DNA from: Mucilaginibacter sabulilitoris
GTDB lineage: Bacteria; Bacteroidota; Bacteroidia; Sphingobacteriales; Sphingobacteriaceae
Length of the DNA stretch: 64,000 nucleotides
NCBI RefSeq assembly: GCF_034262375.1
Contig: NZ_CP139558.1
Span: 620,001-684,000, forward strand
Direction: 5' to 3'
Below the pieces are notes generated by a model. The model made no database searches. It saw nothing but the letters and a program-made list of their open reading frames with translations, and was not told where the DNA came from. A program made the translations under genes and the position numbers. This document shows, piece by piece, positions 25,668 through 35,711 of this stretch; the stretch's first letter is position 1, and each line of letters opens with the position of its first letter.

Positions 25668-27824
25668 CTATTGGTTTTTGTTCATCCAGCTTATTACGGC
25701 TTTAATTTCGCCGTAGGTATAGGCATCGCCTAAAACTTCTTTTAGCGGCGCAAGGCGTTCCGCTCCGTAACTTTCTAAGGCCTCCAAAATTACATGTAAT
25801 TTAGCTTCGGACACCAGTTCGTTTACATCCAGATCTCCGGTTTGTACAAAATGGCTCAAATGCCCTTCAATGGTTACCTGTGACAGTCCCCGTTCGGCAG
25901 CTATTTCCATAACATTTTTACCCTGACGGTATAAATTAAAAGTTTCTGAACGGGTATCGGTGCCACTACGCGGTGATCTGGTTCGCTCAGTTTTGGGTTT
26001 ACGTTCCCTTTTTGCTGATTTATAAGCAATTTTTGATTCCAGGCTCTTTTCCTTGCAATAATCCTTAACCGGTTGCAGCAGTTCGCGGCCATAACGGGCC
26101 AGCTTAACATCGCCAAAACCGGAGATAAGTCTCAGTTCATCCAAACTCTGTGGCAGGTAGGTGGCCATTTCAAGCAACGTGGCATCTGATACAATAATAT
26201 AAGCAGGCACATTTTCCCCCTCGGCAATGTCCCGACGAGCATTTTTAAGGCGACTTAATAATTCGGCCTCATGTAGTGGCACAGCCTCGGTGTGGTGTTC
26301 TTCGGTTACCTGGGTTTCAATAAATTCTACCTTTTGTATGCCTTTGAGCACTAAAGCGCTTTGATCTGTCAATTTTAAAACCGGGTACCCATCACCGGTC
26401 ACCTGAAGGTATTCCATTGTGATCAGTTCGCGGATGTAACGCTGCCAGTCGGCTTTGCTGATATCGGCGCCTATGCCATAAGTTTTAAGCTGTTTATGTT
26501 CTTCGCGGATCTTTTCGTTTTTTGATCCCCGTAAAAAATCAATTACATAATTAACCCCAAACCGTTCGTTTAACCGGGATACAGCCGATAATGCCTTTTG
26601 GGCAATGAGTGTCCCATCAAAACGTTTAAACTCGGTTAGGCAAACATCGCAGGAGCCGCAGTTTGGCGGAAAAGCCTCATCAAAATAATTCATGAGATAT
26701 TGCCTGCGGCAGGTTTGCAGCTGACAATACCGCACCATATCGTTCAGTTTGTTGAGCATGATCCGACTTTGCTCCTCGTTTCCTTCAATACGGGCAAAGT
26801 GCTGCAGCTTACCGGCGTCGCCGGGAGAGTAGAGGAGCAGGGCTTCCGACGCCAAACCATCCCTGCCGGCTCTGCCCGTTTCCTGGTAATAGCCCTCAAT
26901 GTTTTTGGGCAGGTCTATATGTACCACATAGCGCACGTTTGATTTGTTGATACCCATACCAAAGGCAATGGTAGCCACAATGATCTTTACATCATCGCGC
27001 AAAAAAGCTTCCTGATTTTTGGCTTTTGTTTCGTTGTTTAAGCCAGCGTGATATGCTTCGGCCGCGAAACCTGCATTTTTAAGATCAAGGGCCAGGTCTT
27101 CTGTTGATTTGCGGGAAAGGCAATATATAATGCCCGATTCTTCCCTGCGTTCATTTAAAAAGGCAATGAGTTGTTTAAAGCTGTTTTTTTTGGGAACAAC
27201 TGTGTAAGTAATATTTGCACGGTTAAACGACGACACAAACACGGCAGGCTTGTGCAGGTTTAATTTTTCGAGTATATCTTTTTGGGTGAGCTTATCGGCG
27301 GTGGCGGTAAGCGCGATAACAGGTACATTCGGGAACTCATTTTTTAGCTGGGCCAGCATCAGGTATTCGGGCCTGAAATCGTGCCCCCATTGGGAGATAC
27401 AATGTGCCTCGTCAATGGCTATCTGCACCACATTGAGTGTTTTTAAAAATGGTACCAGTTTATTCTCATTGCCAAACAAACGTTCGGGCGCAAGGTATAA
27501 CAGTTTAACCTGGTTATTCCGGAGTTTTTCAACCAGCAGACGCTGTTCATCTGGTGTTTGGGCCGAATTAAGAAAAGCTGCAGGTATGCCGCTCACATTC
27601 AGACTGTCAACCTGGTCTTTCATTAACGCAATCAGTGGTGATATTACAATGGTAAGTCCGTTGAGCAATACGGCAGGCAACTGGTAACATAATGATTTAC
27701 CGCCGCCTGTGGGCATCAGGGCCATTACGTCCTGCTTATTTAAAATATGCTGAATAATAGCTTCCTGCTGGTGTCTGAACGTGTTGTAACCAAAATATTT
27801 TTGCAGGGCTTGTAATGGAGTCAT
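25668..27824 (-). CDS. recQ: ATP-dependent DNA helicase RecQ
   Basis: 3'-5' DNA helicase of recombination and replication repair. 718 residues. Q-motif FRHQQEAI (about 16-23), Walker A MPTGGGKSLCYQLP (about 37-50), DEAH box AIDEAHCISQWGHDFR (about 139-154), motif III ALTATAD, motif VI QETGRAGRDG, a zinc-binding RQC region with four Cys (CQLQTCRRQ and CGSCDVC), an HRDC domain (about 515-590) and a C-terminal helix-turn-helix extension (QGKNVMEIAAERGLS) that precedes the end. All expected parts are present. Confidence 0.96.
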   Translation of the reverse strand: MTPLQALQKYFGYNTFRHQQEAIIQHILNKQDVMALMPTGGGKSLCYQLPAVLLNGLTIVISPLIALMKDQVDSLNVSGIPAAFLNSAQTPDEQRLLVEKLRNNQVKLLYLAPERLFGNENKLVPFLKTLNVVQIAIDEAHCISQWGHDFRPEYLMLAQLKNEFPNVPVIALTATADKLTQKDILEKLNLHKPAVFVSSFNRANITYTVVPKKNSFKQLIAFLNERREESGIIYCLSRKSTEDLALDLKNAGFAAEAYHAGLNNETKAKNQEAFLRDDVKIIVATIAFGMGINKSNVRYVVHIDLPKNIEGYYQETGRAGRDGLASEALLLYSPGDAGKLQHFARIEGNEEQSRIMLNKLNDMVRYCQLQTCRRQYLMNYFDEAFPPNCGSCDVCLTEFKRFDGTLIAQKALSAVSRLNERFGVNYVIDFLRGSKNEKIREEHKQLKTYGIGADISKADWQRYIRELITMEYLQVTGDGYPVLKLTDQSALVLKGIQKVEFIETQVTEEHHTEAVPLHEAELLSRLKNARRDIAEGENVPAYIIVSDATLLEMATYLPQSLDELRLISGFGDVKLARYGRELLQPVKDYCKEKSLESKIAYKSAKRERKPKTERTRSPRSGTDTRSETFNLYRQGKNVMEIAAERGLSQVTIEGHLSHFVQTGDLDVNELVSEAKLHVILEALESYGAERLAPLKEVLGDAYTYGEIKAVISWMNKNQ

Positions 27825-27828
27825 TTTA

Positions 27829-27890
27829 GATGTGCGGATTTCAGATATGCAAATGTGCAGATATTATTTGATGTGCACATTTCGGATACG
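27829..27890. repeat. ATGTGCGGAT repeat just upstream of recQ
   Basis: AGATGTGCGGATTTCAGATA, then TGCAAATGTGCAGAT and an inverted piece GATGTGCACATTTCGG. It begins four bases from the recQ start codon. Same family as 11976-12124 and 44247-44281. Confidence 0.65.
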
Positions 27891-28002
27891 TGATTTTCAA
27901 AATTAACATGTGATTTTAAGGAGCTTATATAATATGATCATTTGGTACATCTGTATTAAATTCCGCATATTAGTATATCTCTATACTCGTATCTTTAGTA
28001 CT

Positions 28003-30504
28003 ATGATAAAAAGACTACTGTTTGTTTTAATAACCTTTATTTCCTTATCGTCAGCCATCGCTCAAAAAATACAATCGCCTGATGAGTTTTTAGGATATAA
28101 GCTCGGAGATCAGTTTACACCCCACTACCGTATTGTTGACTATTTTAAATATGTTGCCCAGGTATCGAAAAACGTAAAACTGCAACAGTTTGGCACTACC
28201 AATGAGGGAAGGCCGCTACTGGCCGTATTCATTGCATCAGATGCGAACATTGGCCGGTTGGAAGAAATAAGACATAATAATTTACGCCTTGCCGGTATGG
28301 AAAAGGGTAGCGTAATTGCCAATATGCCGGTGATTACCTGGCTGAGTTATAATGTTCATGGTAATGAGCCGGCTTCGAGTGAGGCGGCTATGTGGACTTT
28401 GTTCGATATGGTTGACCCCTCGAACACCACTACAAAAGCATGGCTAAAAAACACAGTGGTTGTCATCGATCCTTGCTTAAACCCCGACGGGCGCGACCGT
28501 TATATTAATTTCTATAATTCGGTACATGGCGAGGTGCCTGATGCTAACCCTATATCACGAGAGCACGTAGAGCCGTGGCCGGGTGGCCGTACCAATCATT
28601 TTTACTTTGATTTGAACCGCGACTGGGCCTGGCAAACACAAAAGGAAACACAGGCACGTGTTGCCTTGTTTAACCAATGGCTGCCCGAGGTTCATGTTGA
28701 TTACCACGAGCAGGGATACAATGCCCCTTATTATTTTGCCCCGGCAGCCGAGCCTTATCACAAAGATATAACCCAATGGCAACGCGATTTTCAGGTTATC
28801 ATTGGTAAAAACAATGCTAAATACTTTGACCAGAATGGCTGGATGTACTTTACCAAGCAGGAGTTTGACCTGCTTTATCCGTCATACGGTGACACTTATC
28901 CTTTGTATAACGGATCCATCGGCATGACTTATGAGCAGGGAGGCATCAGTGCAGGGCTGGCTGTACTTACCCGTAGCGGCGATACACTTACGCTTGCCCA
29001 GCGTATAGCCCATCATCATACCACGGCTTTAGGCACTGTTGAAATAGCATCGGCAAATGCCCAAAAGCTGCTTGATGAGTTTAAAAAGTTTTATGACAAT
29101 AGCCGCATTAACCCACCCGGTATATACAAAACCTACATTATTAAAAACGATAATCACAATAACATCAATGCGCTGGCTGGCATGCTGACCAGGAATGGTA
29201 TACAGTATGGCTTTGGTTTAAATGATAAAACCATTATTGGATTTGATTACTTTACAGGTAAAACAGAACAATATAAAGTTGGAGCAGACGATATGGTTAT
29301 AAATGCCCATCAGCCCAAGGCGGTTTTGCTGCATGTATTGCTGGAACCTAAAACCTTTATAGCCGATTCAAACACGTATGATATTACAGCCTGGGCCTTG
29401 CCATACGCATATGGCTTAAAGGCTTACGGGGTAAAAGAATCATTAAAACCAGCCAGCTCAAGGCAGAGTATTGCTAAACCACAACAATTGATTAACAGCC
29501 GCGCGTATGCTTATGTAGCCACCTGGCAATCGGTTAATGATGTGAAGCTTTTGTCGGCATTGCTTAAAAAAGGCATTAAAGTACGTTATTCTGAAAAAGC
29601 TTTTGAGGCCGGAGGTAAAAAGTTTATGCCCGGCTCGCTGCTTATTACGAGGGCCGGCAACGACGGCGCCGATTTTGACCAGGTAGTTACCCGCACTGCC
29701 GCCGAACTTAATGAAGGACTTACTTCTTTATCATCGGGGTTTGTTGATAAAGGCGCGGATTTGGGATCAGATGCCATAAGATATATAAAACGCCCACGTG
29801 TAATGCTGATAGCTGGCGAAGGAGTTAATGCAGAAGCCATGGGCGAGGTTTGGCATTTGTTTGAGCAGCAAATAGGTTATCCTGTTTCGCTGGTAAAATA
29901 TCAGGACCTGGGCCGCACCCGGCTTGCTGATTTTGATGTGGCCATTTTTCCCGATGGTACCTATGATGATTTTCCTTCTGATAAGCTGCAAAACTGGATA
30001 CGTGATGGCGGCAAACTTATTGCCATAGAAAATACGGTTGCGCAACTTGCCGATAAAAAAGGCTTCGCCCTTAAAAATAAAGAAGAGAAAAAGGATGATA
30101 AAGTCGAAGAGAAGGAAAAAGAAACGGTAAAACTCTATGGAGAGCGTGACCGCGATGCCATTCGCTCCATGATTCCTGGTGCAATATTTAAACTGAACCT
30201 TGATAATACCCATCCGCTGGGTTTTGGCTTACCCAATTATTACTATTCGCTTAAGCTTAATGATGATATATATAACCTGCTGAGTAATGATGATGGCTGG
30301 AATGTAGGCACCATTAAAAAGAACAGTTATGTGTCGGGTTTTGCAGGTGCACAGTCAAAGTTGAAGATCAATAATGGGTTGTTGCTCGGCGTGCAGTCAT
30401 TGGGTCGTGGTTCGGTAGTATATATGGTAGATGATCCGCTGTTCCGGAGTTTCTGGGAAAACGGAAAGCTGCTGTTTAGCAACGCGGTGTTTATGGTACA
30501 GTAG
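28003..30504 (+). CDS. Secreted M14-family metallocarboxypeptidase
   Basis: 833 residues from ATG 28003 (MIKRLLFV); the open frame extends 31 codons upstream, but this Met begins a clear signal peptide (about 1-20, ending AIA-Q). M14 zinc ligands are in NVHGNEPASSEA (His and Glu, about 115-126) and the later EVHVDYHEQGY. The RDWAWQTQKE segment contributes to substrate binding. The C-terminal part (about 590-700) resembles a class I glutamine-amidotransferase-like fold (VMLIAGEGVN, then AIFPDGTYDDF) without an evident nucleophile Cys, and a Lys/Glu-rich loop follows. Probably a periplasmic or exported peptidase. The stop codon abuts a CCCCC repeat. Confidence 0.88.
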   Translation: MIKRLLFVLITFISLSSAIAQKIQSPDEFLGYKLGDQFTPHYRIVDYFKYVAQVSKNVKLQQFGTTNEGRPLLAVFIASDANIGRLEEIRHNNLRLAGMEKGSVIANMPVITWLSYNVHGNEPASSEAAMWTLFDMVDPSNTTTKAWLKNTVVVIDPCLNPDGRDRYINFYNSVHGEVPDANPISREHVEPWPGGRTNHFYFDLNRDWAWQTQKETQARVALFNQWLPEVHVDYHEQGYNAPYYFAPAAEPYHKDITQWQRDFQVIIGKNNAKYFDQNGWMYFTKQEFDLLYPSYGDTYPLYNGSIGMTYEQGGISAGLAVLTRSGDTLTLAQRIAHHHTTALGTVEIASANAQKLLDEFKKFYDNSRINPPGIYKTYIIKNDNHNNINALAGMLTRNGIQYGFGLNDKTIIGFDYFTGKTEQYKVGADDMVINAHQPKAVLLHVLLEPKTFIADSNTYDITAWALPYAYGLKAYGVKESLKPASSRQSIAKPQQLINSRAYAYVATWQSVNDVKLLSALLKKGIKVRYSEKAFEAGGKKFMPGSLLITRAGNDGADFDQVVTRTAAELNEGLTSLSSGFVDKGADLGSDAIRYIKRPRVMLIAGEGVNAEAMGEVWHLFEQQIGYPVSLVKYQDLGRTRLADFDVAIFPDGTYDDFPSDKLQNWIRDGGKLIAIENTVAQLADKKGFALKNKEEKKDDKVEEKEKETVKLYGERDRDAIRSMIPGAIFKLNLDNTHPLGFGLPNYYYSLKLNDDIYNLLSNDDGWNVGTIKKNSYVSGFAGAQSKLKINNGLLLGVQSLGRGSVVYMVDDPLFRSFWENGKLLFSNAVFMVQ

Positions 30505-30543
30505 GTCCCCCTGCCAAGCCCCCTTGCCCCCTAAAGGGGGAGC
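30505..30543. repeat. CCCCCTAAAGGGGG repeat directly after the M14 stop codon
   Basis: GTCCCCCTGCCAAGCCCCCT then TGCCCCCTAAAGGGGGAGC. An inverted copy lies at 30620-30650, with a terminator hairpin between. Confidence 0.85.
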
Positions 30544-30571
30544 TCTTGATTGGCAATATCGAAAAAAATAC

Positions 30572-30608
30572 AAAACGGCCTGCATTACAAACTAATGCAG
30601 GCCGTTTT
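30572..30608. terminator. Bidirectional terminator between two convergent genes
   Basis: AAAACGGCCTGCATTA and TAATGCAGGCCGTTTT form a perfect 16-bp stem with loop CAAAC. It is flanked symmetrically by inverted CCCCC repeats. Confidence 0.9.
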
Positions 30609-30619
30609 GCAAATAAAAA

Positions 30620-30650
30620 GCTCCCCCTTTAGGGGGCAGGGGGGCTTGGC
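30620..30650. repeat. Inverted CCCCC repeat touching the TonB receptor stop codon
   Basis: GCTCCCCCTTTAGGGGGCAG then GGGGGCTTGGC, ending at the base before the stop codon of the minus-strand gene. Confidence 0.85.
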
Positions 30651-33101
30651 CTAATTACCGCCCTTTACCCTTCCTTTTTCATCATCGGCACCACTGCGGT
30701 GTTCGCGTGATTTTATTTTGCTGTTACCAAAATTGTAGGTAAAGGTTAAACGGCCAACCCTTGAATCGCTTCTTTGTCTGATATCGAAATCGTTACCCAG
30801 GGTGTGGCTGCTTACATTATTACGACGGATGTTAAATACATCATCAACCGCCAGTTTTATGTTTACCTTTTTATTGGCGAATGAATGGCTTAATCCGGCG
30901 TCAACACCGTAACGGGGTTTTATTTTATATATACCGTAAGTAAGCGGCGATTGGTAGTCGCCCATGATTTCAAAGCGATAGCTGCCAAATGTAAATGTTT
31001 GTGTTGTTTTGGCCTGAACGGTCACTTGCCCGTCGCTTAACCTTCCTGTTCCGACAGAATCTGATTTAAAGCCCAGGTAAAAGCTATTGATGTTGATATT
31101 GCCTGTCCACCATTTGGTAATGGTAAAGGGCGCATCAATGTTAAGGCTATACGAGTTCTGGGTTTGCAGGTTCAGACTGGTTTGGAAAGATTTTTGGCCT
31201 TCGGTTAATATTATTTCGGTGATCACATCGGTAGTGCGGCTATAACCAAGGCTTATGTTAAGGCTTTTGTTGTGTGTGAAATTAAATTCAAAATTGTTGG
31301 TGTATTGTGGCTTAAGAAAAGCATTTCCCTTTGAAAAGGTATAAGGGTCAAGATAATATATAAAGGGGTTCAGGTCGTCATATCCCGGACGATCAATACG
31401 GCGGCTATATGAAAAGCTGATCTCGTTTTTATCATTAAGCGTATGGTTAATAAATACGCTTGGGAAAAAGTTAAGGTAACTGCGGTCTACAGAGGTACTG
31501 CCCATCAAATTACCATTTGATTGTGTGTACTCGGCCCTCACCCCTAATTGTACCGATGTTTTTTTGAATTGCTTATTTAAATTTAAATAGCCGGCGGTTA
31601 TTTTTTCGGTATAAATAAAACGGTTGGTACGGGTAGTATCATTAATATAGGTGTTACCGTCAAATATTTGAGCCTGCAGGTCATTGTCTGTTTTAACGCT
31701 GCTGAATTTTGCACCGGTTTCAAATTTTACAGTTTTTGATAGTGGCTTGGTATAATCAACCTTGCCTGTATATATGGTGATGTTTGATGGTGTTTGGTTG
31801 CGCAGCAATTGAGGCGCATGCTGCGGACTGCCATCGGGCAAAAAGTAATGGGTGTCATATTGAGCGATGGAGTTGTTTTTGAATTTAGAATAGTCCAGAT
31901 CAATGCTCAATTCCTGGCCGCTGGTATCTATCTTAAACTTATCGTTCAGGTTGGCGGCAAAATTCTTATAGGTTTGGTTAATGGTTGATACGGTGGTCAA
32001 AGATGAATCGACCTGATTTGGCGCAGCGCTGATATTGGTTTTTCCATTATTGCTATCCAGCCAGCTGTTTGAGTACCCGCTTACTACAAAGCCAATAGTG
32101 TTCCTGCTTGTCATATCATAATCGGCGCCAACACGGTAGTTATTGTAATGGTTGGTTGGCTGCATTTTGGTAAGCTGGTTAAAATAGCTTGGCTTGCCTA
32201 AACTATCGCGGGTGATACGATCAATATTAATATCACGGTCGCGTTTATTATCGCCACGGCTTAAGGTGGCAAATACATTCAGCTTACCTGACTTATGATT
32301 TAAATTCAAGCTGGAATTGTCCCTCCAGAATTTGCCCTTAGCAACGCCAACAGTAACGCTTCCGTTTGTGCCCGACTGGCTGTTCTTTTTTAATTTAATG
32401 TTGATGATACCAGAATTACCGGCGGCATCGTATTTAGCCGAAGGGTTTGTAATGATCTCGATTGATTTAATGGTATTGCCATCGGTAGAGCGTAACAAAG
32501 TAGCCAATTGCGCAGCGGTAAGGTAAGTTAACTTATCGTTGATCATTACAGTGACCCCCTGTTTGCCTTTCAGGCTTATATTGTCATCCTTGTCAACTGT
32601 AACACCAGGCGCTTTGGCCAGTATTTCCATCGCGGTGTTACCGGCCGCAAGTACGCTGTTTTCAACATTCATTACAGTGCGGTCAATTTTGCGCTCTATC
32701 AGCGGTTTGGCTGCTGTAATGGTTACTGTGTTTAAAGTAGTGTTGCCGGCTTTCATACTTAAAGCAGGAGCAGCTACGGTTGCTGTGTTTTCTGATACGA
32801 CAAAAGGTTTGGTTGCGGCCTTTTCATATCCTACGGCGGTAGCTTTAACAATGTATTTACCCGCATTGATACGATCAAAGGTATAAACACCATTGTCATT
32901 GCTTAAAGCACCTTTAACAACGGTAGAGTCGGTGGCTCTAAGCAAGCTTACGGTTGCGTAATCCATGGGCTTACCTTGTTCATTTGATAGGGAGCCGGAT
33001 ACTTTGGTGCCACCTGATTTGCCATCCTGGGCAAATGATGTACTCCAGCTGATAGCTACAAGCAGGAGTGTGCGGAATATGTTGAGTATGTTAGTTTTCA
33101 T
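30651..33101 (-). CDS. Outer-membrane TonB-dependent receptor-like protein
   Basis: 816 residues from ATG 33099-33101 (MKTNILNIF), with a signal peptide (about 1-25, ending SFA-Q). An N-terminal carboxypeptidase-regulatory-like beta domain (about 35-115; GKPMDYATVSLLRATDSTVV) is followed by a plug domain with ERKIDRTVMNVENSVLAAG and KSIEIITNPSAKYDAAGNSGIINIKLKK (read in parts), and then a beta-barrel rich in Tyr/Asn strands. It is the Sphingobacteria outer-membrane beta-barrel family receptor type rather than SusC: no TonB box is evident and no SusD partner is adjacent. Substrate unknown. Confidence 0.88.
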   Translation of the reverse strand: MKTNILNIFRTLLLVAISWSTSFAQDGKSGGTKVSGSLSNEQGKPMDYATVSLLRATDSTVVKGALSNDNGVYTFDRINAGKYIVKATAVGYEKAATKPFVVSENTATVAAPALSMKAGNTTLNTVTITAAKPLIERKIDRTVMNVENSVLAAGNTAMEILAKAPGVTVDKDDNISLKGKQGVTVMINDKLTYLTAAQLATLLRSTDGNTIKSIEIITNPSAKYDAAGNSGIINIKLKKNSQSGTNGSVTVGVAKGKFWRDNSSLNLNHKSGKLNVFATLSRGDNKRDRDINIDRITRDSLGKPSYFNQLTKMQPTNHYNNYRVGADYDMTSRNTIGFVVSGYSNSWLDSNNGKTNISAAPNQVDSSLTTVSTINQTYKNFAANLNDKFKIDTSGQELSIDLDYSKFKNNSIAQYDTHYFLPDGSPQHAPQLLRNQTPSNITIYTGKVDYTKPLSKTVKFETGAKFSSVKTDNDLQAQIFDGNTYINDTTRTNRFIYTEKITAGYLNLNKQFKKTSVQLGVRAEYTQSNGNLMGSTSVDRSYLNFFPSVFINHTLNDKNEISFSYSRRIDRPGYDDLNPFIYYLDPYTFSKGNAFLKPQYTNNFEFNFTHNKSLNISLGYSRTTDVITEIILTEGQKSFQTSLNLQTQNSYSLNIDAPFTITKWWTGNININSFYLGFKSDSVGTGRLSDGQVTVQAKTTQTFTFGSYRFEIMGDYQSPLTYGIYKIKPRYGVDAGLSHSFANKKVNIKLAVDDVFNIRRNNVSSHTLGNDFDIRQRSDSRVGRLTFTYNFGNSKIKSREHRSGADDEKGRVKGGN

Positions 33102-33453
33102 GGTTGCGGTGTTAAAAAGTAAAGGCAATAAGGTGCCATTAAAGAATATGCTTCTTTTTAAAAATGGTTAATAAGTTTTTAGTTGTTTTCGGTAAGTCCC
33201 GGCAGTGTGTTTAGTATATTATGATATATAGGCGATTTTTTTTCATGATGTTGTGATTTATACCTCAAATTTGCTAACAGAATAGGTTTTTATATAATGC
33301 TTTTAGGCGAAGGCGGCTAAACTTCCGGTAAACGGCCGAAAAATACCGATGAATGAGTCAATCTTCCTTTCAATTATTAAAACTTATGCTGCCTGTTAAC
33401 ATGGTGTTGTGCTTGTGTTGTTTTACATTAAGATGCAAAAACATGCCGGAAGG
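33102..33453. other. Gap upstream of the TonB receptor gene
   Basis: About 350 AT-rich bases. It presumably holds the receptor promoter and leader, but I could not pick out a good -7/-33 pair on the minus strand. A 63-codon frame at 33353-33544 is not convincing. Nothing else seen. Confidence 0.4.
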
Positions 33454-33654
33454 TTACAACTGCTTTAAATTTTTTAATACCGGGAAGCTGTTTTTTATAA
33501 TATCACAAACAAATAAAAAGCCCCGAGACCCGATATTAAACTGAATAGCTGAAACTTGTATTTGCTTTTTTGAACTTGTAGCGGACTGATAATAGAAGGG
33601 TATAATAAGCCCGCTAAACAATAGCAGGCTTATATATTTTATCAGGGTTTTCAT
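33454..33654 (-). CDS. Possible small membrane or secreted protein
   Basis: 66-residue ORF starting 26 bases after the PspC gene stop on the same strand. The N-terminus (MKTLIKYISLLLFSGLIIPF) looks like a signal peptide or membrane helix, followed by a polar stretch and a second hydrophobic patch (GFLFVCDII). No recognised domain and no clear ribosome site. It may be a genuine small gene of the padR-pspC operon or a chance ORF; I lean slightly to real because of the N-terminus and placement. Confidence 0.35.
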   Translation of the reverse strand: MKTLIKYISLLLFSGLIIPFYYQSATSSKKQIQVSAIQFNIGSRGFLFVCDIIKNSFPVLKNLKQL

Positions 33655-33679
33655 TTGGTATGATTGGCTTATGTTTGTT

Positions 33680-35350
33680 TTACTGAGCCGGTTTTTTTAC
33701 GGTATCTGTAACAACGGGAGGCTGGGTTTTCAGGGTATCAGTCTTTACAGTCGGGATCGTATCTATTTTACACTGTAAACCATCAGGCTTCATAATAAAT
33801 ACCGCCCCGGCCGGATTGCGCGGCGTATTACTCTGTTCACAATCATACAAGTTAAAATTCATATTGCGGTCGAGTTTCCGGTCAATAACCAGTTTAGTGT
33901 TTAGTGGAACCTTTAAGGTCATGTGCAGTTCCTGCCCGCGCCACAATCCGTTATTAAGCCTTTCCAGGTGGCGGTCAAACTTTAACACCGAATCTTTTTG
34001 TATAAACCTGTAGCTGATATTTCGCGCGTTGATCAGGGCATCCTCGTCGTTGCGGCCGCGGGCAATACATGATTGCTCTAAAACAGGTTGGGCCACGTCG
34101 CTTTTTTCAATATCAATGCTTACACGGTCGGGCGAATCCCAGTCATCACCATTGTAGTCATCATCTAAAATGATCATACCATTAAAACGTTCTTTAATCC
34201 GCAGGCGGGTGCTGTCTTCATTGGTTAAAAATTTGGCGTCGTTAAGTTCCAAATAATAGGTGTTGTTGGCGGTTGGTTTTACATTGATGGTTTTGCTTAA
34301 TCTGGCGCCTTCCCTGAAATCGGCAGATGCTCTTACCCCATAATATATTACGGCGCCCATAGAGGCCAGCCATATACATAATAGTGTGGTGCCTATTGAG
34401 CGGTTAAAGGAGGCATTTTTAAACAGGAAGCCTATAGTTAATAATATAATGGTTAATAAAGGTATAGCCAGCAATAAAAAACCACCGGTTAAAAATATCA
34501 TATTGGTATCGCGGTTAACGATATTGAACGGAAATATATGATAGATGTCTGTTTTGCCAAATCCTATTAGTGCAATTAAGCTAACAATAAGCGCTATAGC
34601 AAGGCCAAAACAAGTTAGCAGAATAACTATGGCAATCAGTTTGACCACTAAGCCGGTCGCTCCTCTTAAAAAAGTACCAAGGTGATCAAAAAAATCGCCG
34701 GCAAAATCACGGGCTTTGTAAACAAACGGTCTTGCTTCGTGCCTGAAGTTGGAAAGGTTTTCTTTAACCGAGCTCATTTCTTCTTCAAAGCTCCTTTTAA
34801 AGCCTTTAAGATCCTGCTTTTCGCCCTTCATAGCCATGCGGTCGGCACGAGAAACAGCTTTTGGTATAACTATCCATAATATAATGTACAAAATAAGACC
34901 ACTCCCGGCAAAAGCAAATGATAATGCAAAAGCGAGCCTGATCCACACGGCCTGAATGTCGAAATAATTGGCAATGCCTGCAGCTACACCACTAACCAAA
35001 TGATCGTCGGGATCACGAAAAAGCCTGCGGCGCTCTGTGTTATAAGAAAAAGGATTGTTACCCGGTGTCTTATCGTCGGTTTCTGCAAACTCAAAATCTT
35101 CTACGGTACCCATTTGCTCAATAACCAGCTTAACATCAGCCTCTACAACAACCTGTGTGTTTTGGTTGGCCAGTGCCTCGTTAAACATTTCAGCAATCCG
35201 GTTTTCAATATCTGTTGTTATCTCCAGGCTGTCGGCCGACGTTGCAAAATGGCGTTTTACATCGGTCATGTACGCTCTGAGTACTTCGTAAGCATCCTCT
35301 TCTATATGAAATACGATGCCGTTTATATTTATGATGATAGTTTTATTCAT
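33680..35350 (-). CDS. PspC-domain membrane protein
   Basis: 556 residues. N-terminal cytosolic part with an anti-sigma-like helical region (about 1-95), PspC domain RRRLFRDPDDHLVSGVAAGIANYF (about 108-175, read in part) including a membrane segment, then three more membrane segments (about 235-340) and a long extracytoplasmic C-terminal domain that ends in a Pro/Thr/Lys-rich tail. Such proteins act in envelope-stress responses; the exact partner is unknown in this phylum. A PadR regulator lies 24 bases upstream in the same operon, a common arrangement in Bacteroidota. Confidence 0.88.
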   Translation of the reverse strand: MNKTIIININGIVFHIEEDAYEVLRAYMTDVKRHFATSADSLEITTDIENRIAEMFNEALANQNTQVVVEADVKLVIEQMGTVEDFEFAETDDKTPGNNPFSYNTERRRLFRDPDDHLVSGVAAGIANYFDIQAVWIRLAFALSFAFAGSGLILYIILWIVIPKAVSRADRMAMKGEKQDLKGFKRSFEEEMSSVKENLSNFRHEARPFVYKARDFAGDFFDHLGTFLRGATGLVVKLIAIVILLTCFGLAIALIVSLIALIGFGKTDIYHIFPFNIVNRDTNMIFLTGGFLLLAIPLLTIILLTIGFLFKNASFNRSIGTTLLCIWLASMGAVIYYGVRASADFREGARLSKTINVKPTANNTYYLELNDAKFLTNEDSTRLRIKERFNGMIILDDDYNGDDWDSPDRVSIDIEKSDVAQPVLEQSCIARGRNDEDALINARNISYRFIQKDSVLKFDRHLERLNNGLWRGQELHMTLKVPLNTKLVIDRKLDRNMNFNLYDCEQSNTPRNPAGAVFIMKPDGLQCKIDTIPTVKTDTLKTQPPVVTDTVKKPAQ

Positions 35351-35374
35351 GATCTGTGATTTTTATAGGTTTTT

Positions 35375-35707
35375 TTATTTTCTGTCGCCAATTGCTGTTT
35401 GAACAGCATAAACCAGCTCCTGCCAGGTTTTATCAAGCTGTTCCAACACGTTTTTTCCTTCCTCAGAAAGAACATAATATTTACGTGGCGGCCCTGAAAT
35501 TGACTCCACCCAATTGTAAGTGAGCAGACCATTATTTTTTAACCGGGTCAATAGCGGGTACAGAGTACCCTCAACTACAAGCAGTTGGGCTTTTTTGAGT
35601 TCAGAAATGATATCTGACGCGTATGTTTCGCCCTTAGCTATGATGGAAAGAATGCAGTACTCCAGTATGCCTTTCCTCATTTGGGTTTGTGTGTTTTCGA
35701 CAATCAT
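35375..35707 (-). CDS. PadR-family transcriptional regulator
   Basis: 110 residues. Winged HTH: MRKGILEYCILSIIAKGETYASDIISEL (residues 10-37, in part), VVEGTLYPLLTRLKNNGLLTY and the SGPPRKYYVLSEEGKNVL wing with the PPRKYY signature of the family. It belongs to the short PadR subgroup without a large C-terminal domain. Probably autoregulates the padR-pspC operon; a palindrome and a promoter box lie just upstream. Confidence 0.93.
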   Translation of the reverse strand: MIVENTQTQMRKGILEYCILSIIAKGETYASDIISELKKAQLLVVEGTLYPLLTRLKNNGLLTYNWVESISGPPRKYYVLSEEGKNVLEQLDKTWQELVYAVQTAIGDRK

Positions 35708-35711
35708 GATA

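Noticed and set aside
33353..33544. 63-codon ORF on the plus strand
   Set aside because: No recognisable features and no promoter; low-complexity start and no neighbour logic.
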